DNA of 64,000 nucleotides from Fertoeibacter niger (GTDB lineage Bacteria > Pseudomonadota > Alphaproteobacteria > Rhodobacterales > Rhodobacteraceae), in NCBI RefSeq assembly GCF_009380135.2, contig NZ_WHUT02000011.1, forward strand, positions 1-64,000, given 5' to 3'. This document shows positions 9,360 to 17,412 of the stretch, in pieces. The notes under the pieces were generated by a model. The model saw only the letters and a program-made list of their open reading frames with translations, was not told the DNA's origin and ran no database searches. The translations under genes and the position numbers were made by a program. How positions within the stretch are numbered: position 1 is the stretch's first letter; the number at the start of each line of letters is the position of its first letter.

Positions 9360-9931
9360 GTGAAACGCTTGCCAACTTGACAAATACAATCACAGCGATT
9401 GCTGCCATTGGTGGCGTTGTGGTCGCTTGTCGGGGCTTGCGGACTTGGAAACACCAAATCCTTTGGCAGCAAGGCAGGGGGTTGGCAGTCTCACTGGTAA
9501 TTTCAGCAAATAAAATCAGGCTCAAGGCCTTAACTGTCCAAAGCGAGTTTGCCTTTCATTATGACGAAGCGCGGCCTCTGCAAGAAAGCCAGTTCAACAA
9601 ATTGGCTACCGATGTGCGAGCGTTTGTAGCTGATTTGGATAGTCTTGTTGATGAACTGGAAGGATTGTCGGTCGAGGCAAAGCTTATGTGGGACGTTTCA
9701 TTCGACGAAGTGATTTCGGTTTTCAGAGATAGTGCCCACTCAATAAGGGGATATGTCTTTGGGGGTATAGGTTCCATTAGTCCAATCACGGATAGCTTTC
9801 AAAGAGATCAAGCAAGAGGCACGATGAACATGTTTCGTGATGATATTTATGGTCAGTCGAGCATATTTAAAAATATGAAAGGCGCAATTGAGAGTATCGA
9901 GCACATCATCAAAGAAAAGTTGCCGAGGTAG
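9356..9931 (+). CDS. Low-GC membrane-anchored protein of unknown function, apparent insertion in the operon
   Basis: This 191-residue protein has one N-terminal membrane segment (about residues 9-25, ITAIAAIGGVVVACRGL) followed by W-K-H and a cytoplasmic helical domain. Base composition is strikingly unlike its neighbours: I count about 48% GC in 9361-9420 and about 33% in 9841-9900, with ATA, AAA, AGA and TTT codons that neighbours avoid. It starts at GTG 9356 inside the stop of the AAA+ gene (GTGA overlap), and its TAG is 3 bases before the next ATG, so it is fitted exactly between two native genes. This architecture is seen in accessory genes of mobile or defence loci, but no family is recognised. 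Confidence 0.7.
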   Translation: MSETLANLTNTITAIAAIGGVVVACRGLRTWKHQILWQQGRGLAVSLVISANKIRLKALTVQSEFAFHYDEARPLQESQFNKLATDVRAFVADLDSLVDELEGLSVEAKLMWDVSFDEVISVFRDSAHSIRGYVFGGIGSISPITDSFQRDQARGTMNMFRDDIYGQSSIFKNMKGAIESIEHIIKEKLPR

Positions 9932-9934
9932 CTG

Positions 9935-11281
9935 ATGAAACGCCTCATCACCGCCGGCCTCATGTTCGGCAACCTCATCGAAATCTCCTCCCCCGCCCTT
10001 GTCGAGCGTTACAACCGCGCGCTGAAGCATCTGACGGGCAAGACCACCGCCCTTTCCGATTTCCACATCGACATTTCCGGCTATTCCCCGGAGATCGGTG
10101 ATGAATTCGGCGATGACCATTACCTGAACCCCAACGGCTGCAACCGCCAATTCATCCTGCTGACCACCGCGCAGAAAACCGCGCCGCTGCTCAATATCAA
10201 ATTCTCCACCTCGCGCGGTATCCTCAGGCAATTCATCGAGGCCAACGAGGCGCAGTTGTTTGCCCTGACGGCCCGCGATGCCGTGGCGGGGGAACTGGCC
10301 AATTCGGTCTATGAGGTGTCCACCCCCGCGCGGCTGTTCGACATCCGCAAGATCACCATCGAGGCCGATACCATCGGCAGCCACGTCCGCGATGCCAGAA
10401 AGCTGGGCAGCCTGATCGACCGTTTCCGCAATGAACCCGACGGTTGGCGCGACGATCTGCTGATTGCCGACATGATCGGGCTGGCCAAGAAAACCGGCGA
10501 CATCACCCGCGTGCCAATCGCCCTGCCGGTGATGAACTTCGAACAGGCGAATTTCTGGACCTCGCATTTCGGCGGGTTCTACATCTTCCGCGATGTGGCC
10601 TTTCCCGGCGTCATCACCACCTTGCCCAAGGCGGGGCTTGGTGCATTGCCGGTGTCGCCGCTGATGGACCTGCGGCAGCGCAACGAGATTGCCGACTGGC
10701 TGGCCCGCAACAATCTGGTGGAGCCCGTGGTGCAGGCGCGCGGGCTGGATGCGGGCGCGCTGTTGCGGCAGAAGATGGATTTCATTCTGGTCGATGCCGC
10801 CGATGCGCTGAACCTTGAACTGGGGCAGGCCACCCGCGCCGACCTGCGCAAGATCGCGCAGCGGCTGGGCTCGGCCCTGCCGCAGGAGTTTCTGGGGCTG
10901 GCGGCGCTGCTGCGCTGGGTCGAGGGCGGGGGCGAATGGCCGCGCATCACATCGGAACATCCGGCCTATTTCTACACCCTGCGCGCCCGCGGCCACCGTG
11001 ACCGCGATCTGGTGAACATGCTGCTGGCCGAACTGGCCCCGCTGGACGTGCGACAGATGTATATCGTGCACAAGGAACTGTTCTACGCCACCTATGCCAC
11101 ATGGTCCGACCGCAAGCGCGGCTATGTGGCCGATTTTCTGGAACGCGAATACAAGGTAGACAAGGCGGGTGCCCGCGCCACGCTGTTCGGGCCGGAACCG
11201 GGAATGGATGACGCCGCCCCGCCGCCAGACACGGTGGCGCCGGTGGGGCCATGGGGCAGCATCCGCAGGGGGGCACGATGA
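9935..11281 (+). CDS. DUF6638-like protein, AAA+ operon
   Basis: This 448-residue protein begins MKRLITAGLMFGNLIEISSP and continues with VERYNRALKHLTGK and FHIDISGYSPEIGDE. I associate this pattern with the uncharacterised family DUF6638 of alphaproteobacteria, from memory. No signal peptide or membrane helix is evident. It contains no recognisable catalytic motif; the last 60 residues contain YVADFLEREYKVDKAGARATLFG, a helical segment. It returns to the high-GC codon use of the operon after the low-GC gene. Its stop TGA overlaps the ATG of the next gene by four bases, which supports coupled expression. Confidence 0.75.
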   Translation: MKRLITAGLMFGNLIEISSPALVERYNRALKHLTGKTTALSDFHIDISGYSPEIGDEFGDDHYLNPNGCNRQFILLTTAQKTAPLLNIKFSTSRGILRQFIEANEAQLFALTARDAVAGELANSVYEVSTPARLFDIRKITIEADTIGSHVRDARKLGSLIDRFRNEPDGWRDDLLIADMIGLAKKTGDITRVPIALPVMNFEQANFWTSHFGGFYIFRDVAFPGVITTLPKAGLGALPVSPLMDLRQRNEIADWLARNNLVEPVVQARGLDAGALLRQKMDFILVDAADALNLELGQATRADLRKIAQRLGSALPQEFLGLAALLRWVEGGGEWPRITSEHPAYFYTLRARGHRDRDLVNMLLAELAPLDVRQMYIVHKELFYATYATWSDRKRGYVADFLEREYKVDKAGARATLFGPEPGMDDAAPPPDTVAPVGPWGSIRRGAR

Positions 11282-11547
11282 TATTGGGGTTCTTGCGCCT
11301 GATGCTGTTCGGCTTTGTGGGGCTGACGGTTCTGTATCTGCTGCTGTCGGTCTATTCCCGGTCAGTCCGCCGCGAATGGCTGGAGAAACGGTTCGACGCG
11401 GGGGGTGTGCCCGGCGACCGCGATACCTATATCCGTGACGGGATGCGGGCCTATGAACGGGGCCTGCGCAAGAAACTGCTCTGGCTGGTTTACATCATCC
11501 CCGCCGTGGTCTTTACCGTGGTGTTCTGGTCACTGAATTTCTCGTGA
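11278..11547 (+). CDS. Small two-helix membrane protein
   Basis: This 89-residue protein has a membrane segment at about residues 3-24 (FLRLMLFGFVGLTVLYLLLSV), a charged cytoplasmic loop (RREWLEKRFDAGG, then an acidic and aromatic stretch), and a second hydrophobic segment at about residues 68-86 (LLWLVYIIPAVVFTVVFW). ATG 11278 overlaps the preceding stop as ATGA. It is followed after 7 bases by the DUF1523 gene. I know no function. Position suggests it anchors or partners the DUF1523 protein at the inner membrane. Confidence 0.75.
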   Translation: MILGFLRLMLFGFVGLTVLYLLLSVYSRSVRREWLEKRFDAGGVPGDRDTYIRDGMRAYERGLRKKLLWLVYIIPAVVFTVVFWSLNFS

Positions 11548-11554
11548 GGGCGCG

Positions 11555-12232
11555 ATGCGTTATGTGAAATGGGGTCTGATCACCCTTGCGGTGCTGCTGG
11601 TCGGCAGCTTTCTGCACTATACCCTGCCGCAGCATGACATCGTGCGCATCGTGGGGGCCAACACGCAGCGGATGGATCTGGGCGAGAATGCGTGGTTCTT
11701 TGCAGCACCCGATGCGGGAACGGCGGTATCCACCGGCGGCAACCGCGATGTGAAATTCATCGAGACCATCCGCCAGAACGGCCGCCCGATGGTTTACCGC
11801 AACGAGGATACAAGCTGGGGCTGGCCGCCCTATTTCAAGGTGAACAGCTTTGACATCCAGGCGCAGGCCGCCGACCTGACCTCGACCGAGGCGGCGCCGC
11901 GCTGGGTTGTCATAACGCATTACGGCTGGCGCAACCAGTTGTTCACGATTTTCCCGAATGCGGTGCGGCTGCGTGCGGTTGAGAGCCCGGATGTCACGAT
12001 CATCCCGTGGTTCAACATTTTCTTCTTTGTGTTCTGGGGCTTCATCCTGCTGCTGATGCGCCGGATGTGGTTGCAGTTCCGCGAACGCACCATCGACCCG
12101 GCGCTGGAGGATGTGGGCGACGCATGGGATGTGGTGGATGCCCGCGCCGATGCGGCAGGCGCGCGGGCGCGTGGCACCTGGGGGCGGTTCACCGGCTGGC
12201 TGGGCACCTGGCGCGGCAAGCCCCGGCGCTAG
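11555..12232 (+). CDS. DUF1523 family membrane protein
   Basis: This 225-residue protein has an N-terminal membrane segment (about residues 5-22) and a second near residues 151-170 (WFNIFFFVFWGFILLLM), with a periplasmic domain between them. Phrases typical of DUF1523 are visible: YTLPQHDIVRIVG, MVYRNEDTSWGWPPYFK, VITHYGWRNQLFTIFPNAV and RMWLQFRERTIDPALEDVGD. Family function is unknown. ATG 11555 has GAGGG upstream. It is the last gene of the AAA+ operon, and the inverted GC-rich repeat 20 bases downstream may terminate the transcript. Confidence 0.9.
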   Translation: MRYVKWGLITLAVLLVGSFLHYTLPQHDIVRIVGANTQRMDLGENAWFFAAPDAGTAVSTGGNRDVKFIETIRQNGRPMVYRNEDTSWGWPPYFKVNSFDIQAQAADLTSTEAAPRWVVITHYGWRNQLFTIFPNAVRLRAVESPDVTIIPWFNIFFFVFWGFILLLMRRMWLQFRERTIDPALEDVGDAWDVVDARADAAGARARGTWGRFTGWLGTWRGKPRR

Positions 12233-12252
12233 CACGTATTGCCGATGGCGAG

Positions 12253-12302
12253 GCGGGGGTTTCACACCCCCGCACCCCCGTGGGATACTTGTGTCTGGAA
12301 AG
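12253..12302 (-). repeat. Dispersed GC-rich intergenic hairpin repeat, inverted copy
   Basis: Read on the minus strand it has the TTTCCAGACACAAGTATCCC head followed by a G-run and an 8-bp perfect stem, whose plus-strand arms are GCGGGGGT at 12253-12260 and ACCCCCGC at 12266-12273 with a 5-base loop. It separates the convergent DUF1523 and creatininase-like genes and could act as a bidirectional transcription barrier. Confidence 0.7.
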
Positions 12303-12326
12303 AGGGCAAGAACCCGGGTTTCAGGT

Positions 12327-13106
12327 TCAGGCCGCGTCAAATCCATCCAGCGGCATGGCCTGCACCTGCCGCAGCAATGCGATGAAGCCCGCCACCTGAT
12401 GCGCCGCCGTGGCCCGGCCCTTTTCGGCGGTGCCAGCCGCCGCATTGCCCACCACGCCTGCCGGGTTCAGGTCTGACGCGATCCAGCCATAGCTGACCGG
12501 CCCAATGGGGGAAATCGGCGCAGTCTCGGCGGATGAGGCGAAGTTCCGAGCGGCCGTCATGTCCACTGTCTCGGGCCGGAAATGCAGCATCAGCGACGTT
12601 TCCATGTCACCGCCATGGATGCCAAAAGCCATTTCATGCGGCGTGTGAAGCCCCTCGGGCACACCAAAGCTGGTCCATTGGCATTTCACCGCCAGCATGC
12701 CCGCCCGCACCCGCAATTCGCGCGACAGGATCGAACACAGGTCCAGATTGCCGCCATGGCTGTTCACGATCACGATCTTGCGCAGACCCGCGCGGGCAAC
12801 CGACAGGCCGATTTCCACCCAGGCCGCCAGTGCGGTTTCCGCGGCCAAAGTCAGCGTGCCGGGGGCCCAGAGGTGTTCGTTCGATTTGCCCACCGCCTGC
12901 ACCGGCAGGATGCGGATATCCAGATCTTCCGGGCAATCGGCGCGCAGCCGCGCCAACATGCCCTCGGCGATCAGCGTATCGGTGCCCAACGGCAGATGCG
13001 GGCCGTGCTGCTCGATGGCCGCGGTGGGCAGGATGGCAATGGTGCGCATGGGATCAAGGCCCGCAAATTCGTTGGCGCGGTAATCGGCCCAGTCAAACCG
13101 CCTCAT
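12327..13106 (-). CDS. Creatininase family amidohydrolase
   Basis: This 259-residue protein is of the creatininase/MftE fold. The metal-binding motif EQHGPHLPLGTD supplies E32, H34 and D43, with spacing like creatininase E34, H36 and D45. The second ligand block reads VNSHGGN (H117), where true creatininase has H-Y-E; the glutamate ligand is a glycine here. The protein therefore more likely hydrolyses another cyclic amide or acts like MftE-type amidases, although the family assignment is solid. ATG 13106 overlaps the stop of the upstream gene by four bases (ATGA). It is the last gene of the minus-strand cluster that includes an ABC importer and a deaminase-like enzyme. Confidence 0.85.
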   Translation of the reverse strand: MRRFDWADYRANEFAGLDPMRTIAILPTAAIEQHGPHLPLGTDTLIAEGMLARLRADCPEDLDIRILPVQAVGKSNEHLWAPGTLTLAAETALAAWVEIGLSVARAGLRKIVIVNSHGGNLDLCSILSRELRVRAGMLAVKCQWTSFGVPEGLHTPHEMAFGIHGGDMETSLMLHFRPETVDMTAARNFASSAETAPISPIGPVSYGWIASDLNPAGVVGNAAAGTAEKGRATAAHQVAGFIALLRQVQAMPLDGFDAA

Positions 13107-13711
13107 CCGGCCCCCCGCAGCAGGTGATCCATCTTGGCCGCCACCCGTTCCAGATGGCGACGGCGGCTGGCATCGGTGGAACTGTCCATCAGGTAATGCG
13201 CGGCAAACGCCACTCGCCTGCCGCGCGGCAGCAAAAACCCCACACCCCGCAGCAGGGTGCGCCTGCCCGGGGCCCCGACCAAAGCGGTCAGCCACCAGCT
13301 TGCGCCGCAGGTGGTGAATACGCCCAGCCGTTTGATGTGGTGCAGGCCGGGGCGGATCACCCTGCTGGTCGCATCCGGCATCAGAAAGGCCACATCGGGC
13401 AGCAACACCCGGTCCAGCCAGCCTTTCAGCATGGCAGGCAGGCCATACCACCAGGTCGGATAGACAAAGATCAGCGTGTCGCACCAGGCGATGTCAGCCA
13501 CATCCTGCGCCACCGGGGCCTGATTGGCGGGGCAATCGAGATAGCCCGCAAGTTCCGCATCGGTCAGCACCGGGGAAAAGCCGCGCGCGTAAAGGTCGGA
13601 CAACCGGGTTTCGGCCCCGGCCGCCGCCAGTTTCGCCAGCACCACGTCGCGCACGGCGGCATTGAAACTGCCCGGCCGTGGGTGACAATAGACAATCAGC
13701 GCGCGGATCAT
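13103..13711 (-). CDS. NAD(P)H dehydrogenase (quinone)-like flavoprotein
   Basis: This 202-residue protein belongs to the flavodoxin-fold KefF/NQO1 group. It has the N-terminal IRALIVYCHPRPGSFN phosphate-binding region and the FMN/quinone-site motif VYPTWWYGLPAMLKGWLDR near residues 80-98. Such proteins reduce quinones or related compounds with NAD(P)H in the cytoplasm. The start ATG 13711 fits the family's N-terminus exactly. The stop overlaps the start of the creatininase-like gene. The physiological electron acceptor is not evident. Confidence 0.85.
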   Translation of the reverse strand: MIRALIVYCHPRPGSFNAAVRDVVLAKLAAAGAETRLSDLYARGFSPVLTDAELAGYLDCPANQAPVAQDVADIAWCDTLIFVYPTWWYGLPAMLKGWLDRVLLPDVAFLMPDATSRVIRPGLHHIKRLGVFTTCGASWWLTALVGAPGRRTLLRGVGFLLPRGRRVAFAAHYLMDSSTDASRRRHLERVAAKMDHLLRGAG

Positions 13712-13800
13712 GCGGCGCACCTTTTGCTGGCGGCGCTGGCCTTCGGGGCGAATATTCTTGCCAGGATGACACCAGGGGCCATGGCACCCTTTGCCCCTTC

Positions 13801-13870
13801 CTTCTGGCGCAAGTATCCCCGGGGGGTGAATGGCCGCAAAGCGGACCGAGGGGGGCAGACACCCCGCCCT
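13801..13870 (+). repeat. Divergent copy of the dispersed intergenic hairpin repeat
   Basis: The sequence has the TTCTGGCGCAAGTATCCCCGGGGGG head and a later GGGGGGCAGACACCCC hairpin tail, but about 20 bases separate the two halves. It lies in the 172-base gap between two minus-strand genes. The adjacent 13742-13770 stretch (TTCGGGGCGAATATTC, then TTGCCAGGATG) looks like another degenerate repeat-like element; I could not align it reliably. Confidence 0.5.
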
Positions 13871-13883
13871 TCCTTGCCGCCGC

Positions 13884-15281
13884 TCATCCCGCCACCTGCA
13901 TGCGCGCATAGGCATAGACGCCTGCGAAATCGAAATCCGGATCATCCCAGGCGATCATCTTGCCGGGGTTCAACAGGCCCTTGGGATCGGCCTCGCGCTT
14001 GAAGGCCAATTGCCGGTCATCGACCGTCTGCCGCCCGCCTTCCTCCAACGTATAGCGGTGCGGGTTGAAGATCATGCAGCCCAGTTCCTCATGGATCTTC
14101 ACGATCTCGTCCAGCCGCGCCTCGGTGGTGAAGCGCACGAGGCTGAGGCCCGCGAACATGGTCTGGCCGCCTTCCTGCATCACCTCCAGATGCTGCATGA
14201 CTTCACCCGGGGGAAAGGCGGCGCGCACCGCCTCGACCCGCGCCAGATGGTCGGGGGCGGCGTAGCGCACTTGCAGATAGGTGATCTGCGCGTCCACCTT
14301 CAGCGCGCGCAGGGTTGTGTGGTTCCAACCGTATTCGAACACCGGGCCGGGTTCGCGCTGCCAGTCGGGCCAGTCGGTGCGCCAGATGATGCGGGCATCC
14401 GGGCGGCGGGCGGTGAACGTCAGAAACCCGTCCATCGCATGCGGGGCGATCATCAGCGCCAGCAGGTGCTGGCCGGGCTGCATGTAGGGGGCGACGCGCT
14501 GGAAATAGTCTTGCGCGATAGGGGCTTCGAACACGGTGATCAGCTTTTTCAGGATGCCCGGTTCATTGCCCAGATCGGCGGCGAATTGCGCCGCCTCGCG
14601 GAAGGTCTGGGTTGTCACGAACAGTTCCACCCAGTCATAGGCCGGGGCCAGCGGCATTTCGATCTCGGTGATGATGCCGTTTGTGCCATAGGCGTGGCTG
14701 ACGCGGTGCAACTCCTCGCCGGTGAATTCCAGCACGCGCGGTTCGGCCTCCATCGTGACCACGCGCAGGCGGATGATGTTGCCCAGGTCGCGCAACGCGC
14801 CCCAGGTGCACGAACCCACACCGCCCGAGCCGCCGGCGATGAAACCGCCGATGGTGGCCGTGGCCCAAGTGCTGGAAAACATGCGGATTTCCTGGCCGGA
14901 ATGCGCCTTGCAAGCCGCGTCCAGATCCTTCAGCAGGCAGCCGGGCTGCACGATAACCCGGCCGGGATGCACCCCGACCACCGCCGCCATGTTCTTCATG
15001 TGCAATATGCAGCCGCCCACCAGCGGCATGGCCTGCCCGTAATTGCCGGTGCCCGCGCCGCGCGTGGTGACAGGCACATCATGGGCATAGCAGGCGCGCA
15101 GAACCTCGATCACCTCGGCCTCATTCCGGGGGGCCACCACGAAATCGGCGGTGATATGGTCAAGGCGGGCTTTCAGCACCGGCGAATACCAGAAGAAATC
15201 GCGCGACTTGGCCCGCACCGACACCGGGTTTTCATCCAGTTCCAGATGCGACAGGGCGGCCTTGGCAGCGGCGATGTTCAT
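13884..15281 (-). CDS. FAD-linked oxidase (GlcD/vanillyl-alcohol oxidase superfamily)
   Basis: This 465-residue protein has the PCMH-type FAD-binding domain: the segment ADFVVAPRNEAEVIEVLRAC, then VTTRGAGTGNYGQAMPLVGG at about residues 70-90, the classical pyrophosphate-binding loop. The C-terminal half ends with GLLNPGKMIAWDDPDFDF, matching the 'D-P-x-G-x-L-N-P-G-K' ending of the superfamily. It should oxidise a hydroxy acid or similar compound, passing electrons on. ATG 15281 overlaps the upstream stop (ATGA), so it is coupled to the amidohydrolase and ABC genes. Substrate unknown. Confidence 0.85.
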   Translation of the reverse strand: MNIAAAKAALSHLELDENPVSVRAKSRDFFWYSPVLKARLDHITADFVVAPRNEAEVIEVLRACYAHDVPVTTRGAGTGNYGQAMPLVGGCILHMKNMAAVVGVHPGRVIVQPGCLLKDLDAACKAHSGQEIRMFSSTWATATIGGFIAGGSGGVGSCTWGALRDLGNIIRLRVVTMEAEPRVLEFTGEELHRVSHAYGTNGIITEIEMPLAPAYDWVELFVTTQTFREAAQFAADLGNEPGILKKLITVFEAPIAQDYFQRVAPYMQPGQHLLALMIAPHAMDGFLTFTARRPDARIIWRTDWPDWQREPGPVFEYGWNHTTLRALKVDAQITYLQVRYAAPDHLARVEAVRAAFPPGEVMQHLEVMQEGGQTMFAGLSLVRFTTEARLDEIVKIHEELGCMIFNPHRYTLEEGGRQTVDDRQLAFKREADPKGLLNPGKMIAWDDPDFDFAGVYAYARMQVAG

Positions 15282-16546
15282 GGGTTCTCCATCAGTGGGT
15301 CAAGGTCGGCATAGTCGGGCAAGACACGGGCAATCTGCCGCCCGGCGCGGATCACGATCCGGTCGGCTTGCGGGCGGGCAAAAAGCTCGGTCCAGCTGCG
15401 CGCCTTGCAGATCACCAGATCGGCGGGGGCACCGGGGGTGAGTGAGGGTGCGGAAAACCCACAGGCGCGGGCGGGGTTGGAAAGGAAGGCCTGCACCCAG
15501 TCGCTGCCCGAGTGATCCAGATGCCCGATGCGGGTCGCCTCGCGCATCACCTCGATCATGTCCATGTCGCCGTAAGCATAGAACGGATCGCGGGTGTTGT
15601 CGGATGCGAAAGAGACGTTGATGCCGCGCGCCTTCATTTCATGCACCAGCGTGATGCCGCGCCAGCGCGGGGTGCGGCCCGCCCGCCGGTCTTGCAGGTA
15701 AAGGTTGCACAGCGGCAGGCTGACCACATGCAGGCCCGCCCTTGCCACAATGTCCAGCGTGTGCAGCGCGGTGGCTTCCGCCATCACCGCCACCGAACAG
15801 CAGTGGCCCACCACCACCGGGGCGGAAAAACCGGTCTCCAGCACCGCTTCGGCGATCAGGCGCAGCGTGTTGGATCCCGCGTCGCCGGTTTCGTCCACAT
15901 GGAAATCGGCACTCAGGCCAAGGCTGGCGGCCAGCCGCAGGAAGGCGCGGATGCGCTCGGCGATGTCGGGCAGCGGATATGTCACCATGCCCAGCACGCC
16001 ACCATGCGCCGCCACAATATCCGCCGTCTGCCGGAACGGACCATCGGTCGAGAAATCTTCGGCCCCGATCAGGCAGGCGGCTTGCAGGGTGATGCGCCCT
16101 GCCCATTCCGCCCGCATGTCGGCAAAGACCGCAAAGCTGATGGCATCCTGCGGCGGGATAGCGTCCAGATGCGTGCGGATGGCGCCTGTGCCGTGGGCAT
16201 AGGCCGCTTGCAGCGAAAACTGCATGCGGGCGCGCACATCATCCGCAGTCCATCGGGCGGCACGGTCTGCGCCCGCCGCCGTCAGCGCGCCCATGAAGGT
16301 GCCGTCGGGGTTCGGGCTGCGCGGCCAGATATGGCCCTTGTCCAGATGGGTATGCATGTCGATGAAGGCGGGAAAGACCATCGCGCCCTTCATGTCCACT
16401 GCCGGGGCGTCGCCCGTGCCGATCAGCCCGGCGTCCAGCGTCAGGCTGCTGCGCATCAGGTCGCCCGGCTGGCCCAACAGGCAGGCGGGCACAGTCACAT
16501 TCTCCAGCCGCAGGGGGCGCACGTCGGGCAGCGTCATGAAATCCAT
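15278..16546 (-). CDS. Cytosine deaminase-like metal-dependent amidohydrolase
   Basis: This 422-residue protein has amidohydrolase superfamily landmarks: FIDMHTHLDKGHIWPRSPN (first metal ligands HxH near residue 65), ADFHVDETGD, VVGHCCSVA and SDNTRDPFYAYGDMDM. The LDKGH and D-N-x-R-D-P-F-Y patterns are characteristic of cytosine deaminase (CodA)-type enzymes and related N-heterocycle hydrolases. ATG 16546 is chosen because it overlaps the permease stop as TGATG; a start at 16579 would lie inside the permease gene. It is presumably the first cytoplasmic enzyme acting on what the ABC importer brings in. The exact ring substrate is unknown. Confidence 0.85.
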   Translation of the reverse strand: MDFMTLPDVRPLRLENVTVPACLLGQPGDLMRSSLTLDAGLIGTGDAPAVDMKGAMVFPAFIDMHTHLDKGHIWPRSPNPDGTFMGALTAAGADRAARWTADDVRARMQFSLQAAYAHGTGAIRTHLDAIPPQDAISFAVFADMRAEWAGRITLQAACLIGAEDFSTDGPFRQTADIVAAHGGVLGMVTYPLPDIAERIRAFLRLAASLGLSADFHVDETGDAGSNTLRLIAEAVLETGFSAPVVVGHCCSVAVMAEATALHTLDIVARAGLHVVSLPLCNLYLQDRRAGRTPRWRGITLVHEMKARGINVSFASDNTRDPFYAYGDMDMIEVMREATRIGHLDHSGSDWVQAFLSNPARACGFSAPSLTPGAPADLVICKARSWTELFARPQADRIVIRAGRQIARVLPDYADLDPLMENP

Positions 16547-17412
16547 CAGGTTTCCCGTTTCAAGGCGCTCTCGTGCCATTTGCGCAGCAGCATGTGCGAC
16601 AAGAATGACAGGCCCGCAAAGATCACCACCCCGGTCAGCGCGATCAACAGCAGCGCGGCAAACATGCGCGGGATGTTCAGCCGGTATCCGGCCTCAAGAA
16701 TGCGGAACGCAAGGCCCGATCCGATGCCCCCCGTCCCCGCCACATATTCCGCCACCACCGCGCCAATCAGAGACAGGCCCCCTGCAATGCGCAGCCCCCC
16801 CAGAAAATACGGCAACGCCGAAGGCAGTTGCAGATAGCGCAGCCGTTGCCAGCGCGTTGCACGGTAGATGCGCATCAGGTCGGTCAGGTTGTGGTCGGCC
16901 GATTTCAGCCCCAGCGTGGTGTTGGCCAGAATGGGAAAGAACGCCACGATCCAGGCGCACAGCAACAGCCCCGCCAGCCGGTTGTCGACATAGATGAAGA
17001 TCAGCGGCGCGATGCTGACCACAGGCGTCACCTGCAAGATCACCGCATAGGGGTAGAACGACATCTCCGCCCAGCGGCTTTGCGTGAACAGCACCGCAAG
17101 CCCCACCCCGCCGATCACTGCCACGGCCAGCGCCATCAGCGTGATCTGCAACGTCACCAGCAGCGCGTCGAACAGGATGGCCCAATCCTTGACCAGCGTT
17201 TGCAGCACCAGACCGGGGCCGGGCAGGATGTAGTGCGGAATGTCATTCCAGACCACCACCCGGTCCCATGCCAGCACCCCCAGCGCCAGCACCAGCACCG
17301 GCAGCAGCCATTTCGCCACGCCCTCGATGCGCTTCATGCGGGCGCGGCGGGCCTCTTCTGCGTCAAACAGCGCGTCGGGGGCGGGCGGGATATGCCGGTC
17401 GGCCAAAGTCAT
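16546..17412 (-). CDS. ABC transporter permease, nitrate/sulfonate/pyrimidine type
   Basis: This 288-residue inner-membrane protein has about six hydrophobic segments and the binding-protein-dependent permease EAA-like loop near residues 180-200 (YRATRWQRLRYLQLPSALPY). That loop contacts the ATPase. It is close in type to SsuC, TauC and ThiX-like permeases. The start ATG 17412 overlaps the ATPase stop by four bases. It forms a complete importer with the neighbouring ATPase and binding protein. Confidence 0.92.
   Translation of the reverse strand: MTLADRHIPPAPDALFDAEEARRARMKRIEGVAKWLLPVLVLALGVLAWDRVVVWNDIPHYILPGPGLVLQTLVKDWAILFDALLVTLQITLMALAVAVIGGVGLAVLFTQSRWAEMSFYPYAVILQVTPVVSIAPLIFIYVDNRLAGLLLCAWIVAFFPILANTTLGLKSADHNLTDLMRIYRATRWQRLRYLQLPSALPYFLGGLRIAGGLSLIGAVVAEYVAGTGGIGSGLAFRILEAGYRLNIPRMFAALLLIALTGVVIFAGLSFLSHMLLRKWHESALKRET

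Noticed and set aside
7257-9389. 710-codon antisense open frame opposite the AAA+ ATPase gene
   Set aside because: Histidine/arginine/glycine-rich translation with no motifs; the plus strand encodes Walker A and B and fits the operon spacing.
12327-13106. True creatininase acting with the creatinase
   Set aside because: The E-x-H and D ligands fit, but the H-x-E block reads H-G-G-N; the enzyme is kept as a creatininase family member without that function.
13742-13770. Second intergenic repeat family
   Set aside because: The TTCGGGGCGAATATTC stretch looks repeat-like, but I found no second good copy within the window.
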